DNA of 64,000 nt from the NCBI RefSeq assembly GCF_030811455.1, contig NZ_JAUSQU010000001.1, forward strand, positions 7,750,001 to 7,814,000, read 5' to 3'. The translations under genes and the position numbers were made by a program. Positions 35,837 through 42,601 of this stretch are shown here, in pieces; position 1 is the stretch's first letter; each line of letters begins with the position of its first letter. Origin of the DNA: Streptosporangium lutulentum (lineage in GTDB: Bacteria; Actinomycetota; Actinomycetes; Streptosporangiales; Streptosporangiaceae). The notes under the pieces are model-generated. The model saw only the letters and a program-made list of their open reading frames with translations. It did not search any database and was not told the origin of the DNA.

Positions 35837-36283
35837 ATGAAGCTCATTCTCACCAGTGAGGTCACGGGCCTCGGTGCCCCCGGTGACATCGTTGAGGTCA
35901 AGAGCGGCTACGGCCGTAACTACCTGCTCCCCCGTGGCTTCGCGATCCTGTGGACGCGTGGCGGCGAGAAGCAGATTCTCTCGATCAAGAAGGCCCGCGA
36001 CGCCCGCGAGATCCGCGACGTCGGCACCGCCAAGGAAGTCGCCGGCCAGCTCAAGGCCCTGAAGGTGGTCCTGAAGACGAAGGCCGGCGAGTCCGGTCGT
36101 CTCTTCGGTTCCATCACCACGGGTGACGTCGCCGAGGCCGTCAAGGCCGCCGGTGGCCCCCTGCTCGACCGCCGCCGCATCGAGATCGCCTCCGCGATCA
36201 AGAGCCTCGGCTCCCACCGGGTCAGCGTCAAGCTGCACCCGGAGGTCTCCGCCGCCCTCGACATCGAGGTCGTCGCGGCCTGA
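35837..36283 (+). CDS. rplI: 50S ribosomal protein L9
   Basis: A 148-residue bL9 with the N-terminal domain KLILTSEVTGLGAPGDIVEV and GYGRNYLLPRGFA, a long central helix (residues about 40-75) and the C-terminal domain SGRLFGSITTGDVAEAV..HRVSVKLHPEV. Only 14 bases separate it from rpsR and AAGGAGG precedes the start. Last gene of the operon; a hairpin follows at 36296. Confidence 0.97.
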   Translation: MKLILTSEVTGLGAPGDIVEVKSGYGRNYLLPRGFAILWTRGGEKQILSIKKARDAREIRDVGTAKEVAGQLKALKVVLKTKAGESGRLFGSITTGDVAEAVKAAGGPLLDRRRIEIASAIKSLGSHRVSVKLHPEVSAALDIEVVAA

Positions 36284-36295
36284 CAGGCCCCATGA

Positions 36296-36328
36296 GATAA
36301 GGGCTCCTCCCATCGAGGAGCCCTTATC
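36296..36328 (+). terminator. Hairpin after rplI
   Basis: A perfect 14-bp stem (36296-36309 with 36315-36328), loop CCATC, 12 bases after the rplI stop; no T-run follows. Confidence 0.75.
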
Positions 36329-36472
36329 CATGTGACGGCCCGGGTTCTTCCCGGCGCCCGCGTATGAGTCCGGTGCCCGCGTGTGAGCCGGTGTCCGCGG
36401 GGCGCGTGCGTGTTCGTGGCGGGTCGATGCCCACGTAGTGAGACCACGTCCTTTCTGGTTACGGCGAATACG

Positions 36473-36478
36473 TACAAT
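36473..36478 (+). promoter_or_regulatory. Possible -10 element for the amino acid transporter operon
   Basis: TACAAT at 36473-36478, about 34 bases before the ATG. A TTTCTG near 36452 is a weak -35 match at short spacing, so only the -10 is convincing. Confidence 0.35.
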
Positions 36479-36511
36479 TCGGGAGTCATTGCTTTACTCT
36501 GGAGGTTTTTC

Positions 36512-37372
36512 ATGGTTCGTCCGTCGATGCTGCTCGCGCTCGGTGCCCTCGTGGCAGCCGCGGTGGCCTGTGCGCCGGCTTCGGAAACGACGACCCAGGC
36601 GAGTGCCTCCGCCCCGGCCACCTGCACCAAGGACCAGCTCACGCTGAAGACGGCGGGCAAGCTGACCATCGGCACCGACAAGCCCGCCTACGAGCCGTGG
36701 TTCAAGGACGACGACCCGGCCAACGGCAAGGGCTTCGAGAGTGCGGTGGCGTACGCGATCGCCAAGCAGCTCGGCTTCACGGACACCGAGGTCACCTGGG
36801 CCACGGTGAAGTTCGACTCCGCGTTCGCTCCCGGCGCCAAGCAGTTCGACCTCGACTTCAACCAGGTCTCGGTCACCCCCGACCGGGCCAAGGTCGTCGA
36901 TTTCAGCGACGGCTACTACACGGTCAAGCAGGCCGTGGTCGCGCTGAACGGCTCCAAGATCGCCTCCGCGACGGACCTGGCGAGCCTGAAGGACGCCAAG
37001 ATCGGCGTCCAGGTCGGCACCACCTCGCTGCAGGCGGTCAAGGACGTCATCAAGCCCACGGTCGAGCTGAACGTCTACAACGAGCAGATCGACGCGGTGA
37101 ACGCGCTGAAGAACAAGCAGGTCGACGCCGTGGTGGTGGACCTGCCCACCGCGTTCTACGTGACCGCGGCGCAGGTCGAGGGCTCCAAGATCGTTGGCCA
37201 GTTCGGTACCGCCTCCGGCGCGCCCGAGGTCTTCGGTGCGGTCTTCGAGAAGGGCAGCCCCCTGGTGGGTTGTGTCAACGAGGCGATCGGCAAGCTGACC
37301 GCCTCCGGCGAACTCGCCAAGATAGAAACCGAGTGGCTCGGTTCGGCCGCGGGTGCGCCGGAGCTGAAGTGA
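36512..37372 (+). CDS. ABC transporter substrate-binding lipoprotein, polar amino acid type (family 3)
   Basis: A 286-residue secreted protein. The signal sequence SMLLALGALVAAAVAC ends in a cysteine that fits a lipobox. The mature part has KLTIGTDKPAYEPWF, GFESAVAYAIAKQLGF, PDRAKVVDFSDGYY and KIGVQVGTTSLQAV, typical of SBP_bac_3 (glutamine/polar amino acid binding). It delivers substrate to the permease and ATPase encoded downstream. GGAGG is 7 bases before ATG 36512. Exact ligand unknown. Confidence 0.9.
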   Translation: MVRPSMLLALGALVAAAVACAPASETTTQASASAPATCTKDQLTLKTAGKLTIGTDKPAYEPWFKDDDPANGKGFESAVAYAIAKQLGFTDTEVTWATVKFDSAFAPGAKQFDLDFNQVSVTPDRAKVVDFSDGYYTVKQAVVALNGSKIASATDLASLKDAKIGVQVGTTSLQAVKDVIKPTVELNVYNEQIDAVNALKNKQVDAVVVDLPTAFYVTAAQVEGSKIVGQFGTASGAPEVFGAVFEKGSPLVGCVNEAIGKLTASGELAKIETEWLGSAAGAPELK

Positions 37373-37445
37373 CCGGAGAGCGACCACCGGCCGCCGGCCC
37401 CACGGGGATGAAGAGCGCGCCCCGCCCGCCGGACGGCGGCGGTCG

Positions 37446-38312
37446 ATGAAGAGCGATGGGCATGTCCCGGTGTCCACCGACTGGGTGAAGAGCGAACGGC
37501 AGGTCGAACGGGAGCGACTCCGCAGGCAGAGGTCGATCCGGTCGAGCTCGGTCGCGACGGTCTCGACGATCCTGGTGATCGTCCTGCTTTTCTGGATCTT
37601 CACCAGCTCGCCCGGCTGGCCTCGGGTCCAGGAGACGTTCTTCGACTCCGAGCAGTTCGTGAAGGCGCTGCCGGAGGTGCTGAGCGGGTTCCTGCTCAAC
37701 ATCAAGATCTTCCTGATCGCCGAGCCGCTGATCCTGATCGTGGGCCTGCTGGTCGCGCTGATCCGCAACCTCAAGGCGCCGGTGTTCTTCCCGCTGCGCG
37801 CCCTCGCGGTGGCCTACACCGACGTCTTCCGCGGTGTGCCGACCATCCTGGTCATCTATCTCGTCGGCTTCGGCCTGCCCGCGCTCGGCCTGCAGGGCAT
37901 GCCGACGGATCTCGCGACGCTGGGCGTCATCGCGCTCACGCTGTCCTACGGGGCGTACGTGGCGGAGGTCTTCCGCGCGGGCATCGAATCGGTGCACCCC
38001 AGCCAGTGGGCCGCCGCCCGATCCCTCGGGCTGAGCCACGGCAGGACCATGCGTCACGTGGTGGTTCCCCAGGCGGTGCGCCGGGTGGTGCCGCCGCTGC
38101 TCAACGACTTCGTCTCGCTGCAGAAGGACACCGCGCTGGTCGCCACGATCGGCCCGTTGGAGGCGCTGCGGCAGGCGCAGATCCACGCCGCCAGCACGTT
38201 CAACTACACGCCCTACCTGGTGGCGGCGCTGCTGTTCATCCTGCTCACCATTCCCATGGCCCGTTTCACCGACTACCTGGCGGCCCGCTCCCAGAGGCGG
38301 CGAGGCCAGTGA
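37446..38312 (+). CDS. Amino acid ABC transporter permease (HisM/GlnP type)
   Basis: A 288-residue inner membrane subunit. The N-terminal 30 residues are charged and cytoplasmic. About five membrane helices follow. VFRGVPTILVIYLVGFG and EVFRAGIESVHPSQWAAARSLGLS (about 185-208, the EAA loop that contacts the ATPase) are diagnostic. One permease gene only, so it should act as homodimer. It lies 73 bases after the binding protein gene. ATG 37446 has only GGCGGCGG near; the start is not certain. Confidence 0.9.
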   Translation: MKSDGHVPVSTDWVKSERQVERERLRRQRSIRSSSVATVSTILVIVLLFWIFTSSPGWPRVQETFFDSEQFVKALPEVLSGFLLNIKIFLIAEPLILIVGLLVALIRNLKAPVFFPLRALAVAYTDVFRGVPTILVIYLVGFGLPALGLQGMPTDLATLGVIALTLSYGAYVAEVFRAGIESVHPSQWAAARSLGLSHGRTMRHVVVPQAVRRVVPPLLNDFVSLQKDTALVATIGPLEALRQAQIHAASTFNYTPYLVAALLFILLTIPMARFTDYLAARSQRRRGQ

Positions 38313-38320
38313 CCCGGCTT

Positions 38321-38470
38321 TCCGGCGGGCGCGGCGCCCTCGCCCCGTGGGCCGGTGGACGTGGCGCTCTCGCCACGTGGGCCGGTGGGACAGGCGGTTT
38401 CGAGGCGTGGACCGGCGGACGCGGAGGGTTCGTCCCGTGGACCGGCGGACGCGTCGGTCTCGAAGCGTGT
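38321..38470. repeat. Five-copy 30-bp tandem repeat between two transporter genes
   Basis: Units start at 38321, 38351, 38381, 38411 and 38441, each beginning with [TGA]CCGG[CT]GG and ending CG[CT][AG]TGG or a near form. A sixth partial copy begins at 38471. The array begins 8 bases after the permease stop and ends 30 bases before the ATPase start. Confidence 0.85.
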
Positions 38471-38499
38471 TCCGGCGAGCCGCAGGGCGAGGAGAGTCC

Positions 38500-39243
38500 A
38501 TGAGCCTGCTGACCATCGAAGGTCTGTGGAAGAACTACCACGGCCACAACGTGCTGCGCGGGATCGACCTGACGGTCGAGGCACACGAGGTGGTCTGCCT
38601 GATCGGGGCCTCCGGCTCGGGCAAGTCCACGTTGCTGCGCTGCGTCAACCTGCTGGAGACGGCCGACGACGGCACGATCCACCTGGACGGTACGGAGATC
38701 ACCGACGTCCGGGCCGACGCCGACGACGTGCGGAAGCGCATGGGCATCGTGTTCCAGGCGTTCAACCTGTTCCCGCACATGACCGTGCTGGACAACATCA
38801 CGCTGGCCCCGCGCAAGGTGCACAAGGTCGGCAGGGAACAGGCCGAGACACAGGCCCGCGAGCTGCTCGCCAGGTTCGGCCTGGCGAGCAAGGCGAACTC
38901 CTATCCCGACCAGCTCTCCGGCGGCCAGCAGCAACGCGCGGCCATCATCCGGGCCATGGCCACCCGGCCCCGCCTGATGCTGCTGGACGAGGTCACCTCC
39001 GCGCTGGATCCGGAGCTGGTCACGGAGGTGCTCGGGGTCATCCGGGAGCTCAAGGAGGGCGGGATGACCATGATCCTGACCACTCACGAAATGGGTTTCT
39101 GCCGTGAGATCGCGGACACCGTCTGCTTTCTCGACGGCGGTGTGCTCCTGGAACGCGGCACTCCCGAGCAGATCTTCAACGATCCCGGCGAGCCCCGCAC
39201 CCGGGAGTTCCTGCAGAGCGTGATCGACGCCCGTCGGCTGTGA
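38500..39243 (+). CDS. Amino acid ABC transporter ATP-binding protein (GlnQ type)
   Basis: A 247-residue ABC ATPase with Walker A GASGSGKST (about residues 36-44), the Q-loop FQAFNLFPHMTVLDN, signature LSGGQQQRAAI (about 137-147), Walker B LMLLDEVTSALDP and the switch His in TTHEMGF. It energises the permease above. ATG 38500 with GAGGAGAG upstream is the true start; the reading frame is open through the 30-bp repeats but that extension is repeat sequence. Confidence 0.94.
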   Translation: MSLLTIEGLWKNYHGHNVLRGIDLTVEAHEVVCLIGASGSGKSTLLRCVNLLETADDGTIHLDGTEITDVRADADDVRKRMGIVFQAFNLFPHMTVLDNITLAPRKVHKVGREQAETQARELLARFGLASKANSYPDQLSGGQQQRAAIIRAMATRPRLMLLDEVTSALDPELVTEVLGVIRELKEGGMTMILTTHEMGFCREIADTVCFLDGGVLLERGTPEQIFNDPGEPRTREFLQSVIDARRL

Positions 39244-39247
39244 CGCC

Positions 39248-40810
39248 TCAGCGGCGGTGCCTGCCCCGGAACCCGGAGTCGGGCGGGACGACGGCGGGGA
39301 GCTCCGCCACGGGACGTGCTCCGGCGAGCACGCTGTTGCGCCTGCCGTACATCAGGTAGACCAGCACGCCGAAGGACATCCAGATGATGAAGTACAGCCA
39401 GGTGACGACCTGGAGGTTCACCATGAGCCACAGGCAGGCGGCGATCGAGGCGATCGGCACGCCGGGGGAGAGCGGGGTGCGGAAGCCCCGGGGCAGGTCG
39501 GGCATCGTCCGCCGCATCCTGATCACCCCGCCGGCCACGGTGACGAACACGAACAGGGCGCCGATCACGACCAGCGGTTCGAGCGTGAGCACCGGCACGA
39601 ACTCGGCCAGCAGGATCGCCAGGCCGCCGATGAGCAGGGTGACCCTGGTCGGGCTGTGGTAGCTCCGGTTGATCGTGGACAGCGAGCGGGGGATGAGCCC
39701 GTCACGGGCCATGGAGAACATGACGCGGGTCAGGCCGACGAGCAGCACCAGGATGACGGTCGTGAGGCCGAGGACCGCGCCGATGTTGATGATGTGCACC
39801 ATGAAGCCCTCGCCCGCCTGGCGGAAGGCGTTGGCGAGCGGAGCACTGGGGTCGATCTTGTTGTAGGGGGTCATGCCGACCATCACCAGCGCGACCGCGA
39901 TGTAGACGACCGTGGTCAGGATCAGGCCGCGGATGATGCCCTTCGGTATCGAGCGGGGCGCGTCCTCGGACTCCTCGGCCGCGGTGGCCACGACGTCGAA
40001 TCCGATGTAGGCGAAGGTGATGGCCGCCGAGGCGGCGAAGATGCCGAACCAGCCGAAGGCGCCCGTCTGACCGAAGACGATGCCGAGCAGCGGGGAGTGC
40101 AGGGTGTCCGCGTCTCCCGTGGCGGGGGTCGCCGGTACGGGGATGGCCGCGAGGTTGCGCTGGTCGAAGTGGGTGGCGCCGATCACGATGACCGCACCGA
40201 CGGCCAGCAGCTTGGCGATCACGATGATCCACAGGGCGCGCAGGCCGATCCGGGCGCCCAGGGCGACCACGGCCGTCAGAGCCACCAGAATGAACAGCGC
40301 GAACAGGTCGAATCCCTCTTCTTTGCCGACCATCCCGGTGAGCGGCCCGGAAAGGCTCACCCCGAGGTCGGTGAGCATCTGGGCCGCGTAGAGCGACCAG
40401 GCGCGGGCCACCGTCGCGACGGCCAGCAGGAGTTCCAGCAGCAGTGCCCAGCCGACGATCCAGGCCCAGACCTCGCCGAAGATGACGTAGGTGAAGGTGT
40501 AGGCGCTTCCCGAGGTCGGCATGGCCGAGGCCAGTTCGGCGAAGCAGAAGGCCACCAGCAGGCTGGTAATGCCGGCGATCATGAAAGAGAGGATCACGCC
40601 GGGACCGGCCATGGTGGCGGCCTGCCGGCCGGCGAGGCTGAAGATGCCCGCGCCGATCATCACGCCGACGCCGAGGACGATGAGATCCGTCGAGCCGTAG
40701 GCCTTGGGGAGGCCGTGGCGTGCACTGGTCCACCGATCCGTGGCGTGGCTTGGCGGCATACGGCGCACGATCGATGGTGAGGAGCCTGAGGGCACGACAT
40801 GACCAATCAT
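39248..40810 (-). CDS. APC family amino acid permease (cationic amino acid transporter type)
   Basis: A 520-residue protein with about 12-13 membrane helices. GLPKAYGSTDLIVLGVGVMIGAGIF has the APC substrate-binding GVGxMIGAGIF. Other family features are FCFAELASAMPTSGSAYTFTY and ITFAYIGFDVVATAAEES. The shape fits bacterial CAT-type transporters for Arg/Lys or related substrates. ATG 40810 and ATG 40759 are both possible starts; neither has a good ribosome site. It ends 4 bases past the convergent ABC ATPase gene. Confidence 0.86.
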   Translation of the reverse strand: MIGHVVPSGSSPSIVRRMPPSHATDRWTSARHGLPKAYGSTDLIVLGVGVMIGAGIFSLAGRQAATMAGPGVILSFMIAGITSLLVAFCFAELASAMPTSGSAYTFTYVIFGEVWAWIVGWALLLELLLAVATVARAWSLYAAQMLTDLGVSLSGPLTGMVGKEEGFDLFALFILVALTAVVALGARIGLRALWIIVIAKLLAVGAVIVIGATHFDQRNLAAIPVPATPATGDADTLHSPLLGIVFGQTGAFGWFGIFAASAAITFAYIGFDVVATAAEESEDAPRSIPKGIIRGLILTTVVYIAVALVMVGMTPYNKIDPSAPLANAFRQAGEGFMVHIINIGAVLGLTTVILVLLVGLTRVMFSMARDGLIPRSLSTINRSYHSPTRVTLLIGGLAILLAEFVPVLTLEPLVVIGALFVFVTVAGGVIRMRRTMPDLPRGFRTPLSPGVPIASIAACLWLMVNLQVVTWLYFIIWMSFGVLVYLMYGRRNSVLAGARPVAELPAVVPPDSGFRGRHRR

Positions 40811-40887
40811 GGTGGGTGAAACACCCGCATCGCCGGGATCGTTTTACAGTGCCGCAGGAGATCGTCGCCGTACAAGGGCTAGCCGGT

Positions 40888-40981
40888 CACGTGGTGGACA
40901 CCACCAGGTCACGCGGCGATCACCAGTGGCGTCTCACCTGGTGGACGCCACCGGGTCACGCGCCGACCACCAGCCACTTCG
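40888..40981. repeat. 47-bp imperfect direct repeat at the 3' end of the MATE gene
   Basis: Two copies of CAC[GC]TGGTGGAC[AG]CCACC[AG]GGTCACGCG, starting at 40888 and 40935. Each includes a small inverted repeat GGTGG-AC(A/G)-CCACC that could fold after the MATE stop codon on the minus strand. Confidence 0.6.
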
Positions 40982-42266
40982 TCCCGTACGCGCGCAGTCC
41001 GAGGGTGACCATCCGGGCCACCATCCACACCCCGAGCGCCATCCAGAGCATGGCCAGGCCGCTGCCGGAGACGACGACCAGGAGCGCGGCGGGCAGGTAG
41101 GCGAGCGTCGTCCACGCGCCGGCCCAGGCGAGGTAGCGCTGGTCACCGGCGCCGATCAGCACCCCGTCCAGGACGAACACCACCCCCGCGAGCGGTTGCA
41201 GGATCGCCACCACCCAGAGCAGGTCGAGCAGTTCCCCGGTCACGACCGGATTCGCGTCGAACACGGCGGGAACGAACGGCCTGGCCACGACCACGAGCAC
41301 CCCGAGCACCACGCCGGAGCCGATCCCCCACAGGATCATCCTCCAGGTCGCCTCGCGGGTTCCCGCCACGTCACCGGCGCCCAGAGCCCGGCCGGTGATG
41401 GCCTGTCCGGCGATGGCGATCGCGTCCAGGGCCAGTGCCAGCAGGTTCCAGATCCTGATGGCGATCGTGTGCGCCCCGATCTCGTTCTCCCCCATCCGGG
41501 TGGCGACCGCCGCCGCGATGAACAGCACCGCCTGCAGGCACGCCGTACGGATGATCAGCGCGATCCCCGCCGAACCGGCGGCCCTGATGCCCGCGAGGTC
41601 GGGCCGGAGGGATGCCTTGTGCCGCCCGAAGATCAGGGCGAGGTAGACGGCGGCGGCGAGCGACTGGGCCAGCACCGTTCCCCAGGCCGACCCGGCGACA
41701 CCCCAGCCCAGACCGAGGACGAACACGACGTTGAGCACCGCGTTGAGGGTGAAGGAACCCACGGACACCAGCAGCGGGGTCTTGGTGTCCTGCATGCCGC
41801 GCAGCACCCCGGTCCCGGCGAACACCAGCAACATGGCCGGGACGCCCAGCAGGCTGATCCGCAGGTAGGTCGCGGCCTGCCGGGTGAGCTCCCCCTCGGC
41901 GCCGATGAGCTGAACGAGCGAGGGCGCGAGCGGCCACACGATCACGATGATCGCCACTCCGATCCCGGCGGCCAGCCAGAGACCGTCCACCCCCTGCCGG
42001 ATCGCCTGAGGGACGTTGCCCGCACCGATCTGCCGGGCCACCGCCGCCGTCGTGCCATAGGCCAGGAACACGCACAGCGCCACCAGGAGACTCAGCACCG
42101 TGCTCGCCACTCCCACCGCACCGAGCGCGGGCGCGGGCAGGCGGCTGACGATGACGGTGTCCGTCAGCAGAAACAGCGGCTCGGCCACCAGGGCGCCGAA
42201 GGCGGGCAACGCGAGCCGGAGGATCTGTCTGTCGTGGTGACGGCCGGAGCCGCGGGTAAGAGGCAC
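40956..42266 (-). CDS. MATE family efflux transporter (DinF subfamily)
   Basis: A 436-residue protein with 12 predicted helices. ILRLALPAFGALVAEPLFLLTD at the N-terminus and FAGTGVLRGMQDTKTPL in the middle are strong signs of the DinF/NorM-like MATE group, which export drugs or metabolites using H+ or Na+. RALGAGDVAGTREATWRMI is the matching element of the second half. GTG 42266 start. It is divergent from dnaB; the intergenic region carries DnaA boxes. Confidence 0.88.
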   Translation of the reverse strand: MPLTRGSGRHHDRQILRLALPAFGALVAEPLFLLTDTVIVSRLPAPALGAVGVASTVLSLLVALCVFLAYGTTAAVARQIGAGNVPQAIRQGVDGLWLAAGIGVAIIVIVWPLAPSLVQLIGAEGELTRQAATYLRISLLGVPAMLLVFAGTGVLRGMQDTKTPLLVSVGSFTLNAVLNVVFVLGLGWGVAGSAWGTVLAQSLAAAVYLALIFGRHKASLRPDLAGIRAAGSAGIALIIRTACLQAVLFIAAAVATRMGENEIGAHTIAIRIWNLLALALDAIAIAGQAITGRALGAGDVAGTREATWRMILWGIGSGVVLGVLVVVARPFVPAVFDANPVVTGELLDLLWVVAILQPLAGVVFVLDGVLIGAGDQRYLAWAGAWTTLAYLPAALLVVVSGSGLAMLWMALGVWMVARMVTLGLRAYGTKWLVVGA

Positions 42267-42367
42267 GGCTCAATTGTGCGTCTTACCCTTAGACGGCTCC
42301 TCAGGGGGACGAAGGTCGTGTTTCATGCCATGTGAGGCGAGTCTCAGCGTGTCGCCTCAACTTTCTT

Positions 42368-42495
42368 TTCTCCACAGGCAGTGGATGACGTTTTCCCTGC
42401 TCAGGCGGCTTCTGTGGACTGTGGACAAGAGTTATCCACAGAACTGTCCCCAGGCTGCCCACACCTCTGAGGAAGAACTGCACAACTTATCCACA
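42368..42495. promoter_or_regulatory. Cluster of DnaA boxes upstream of dnaB
   Basis: TTCTCCACA (42368-42376), TGTGGACTG (42413-42421) and TGTGGACAA (42420-42428) on the opposite strand, TTATCCACA (42432-42440) and TTATCCACA (42487-42495). Three match the strong forms TTGTCCACA/TTATCCACA and the others fit YYNTCCACA loosely. Five sites in 128 bp, 107 bases before the dnaB start, in the divergent MATE-dnaB spacer. Confidence 0.75.
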
Positions 42496-42601
42496 CCTCT
42501 GTCGACAGGCCACGTTGCCACCTGGCCTGAAGAGCGGCGAAACTGTCAGACCGGTCGGCTACAAGTTGGATAGCGCGACCGAGTGGGAAGGGGGGCGTGC
42601 G

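Noticed and set aside
38347-38499. Longer N-terminus for the amino acid transporter ATPase
   Set aside because: The extension is translated 30-bp repeats; the standard ATPase start at 38500 has a good ribosome site.
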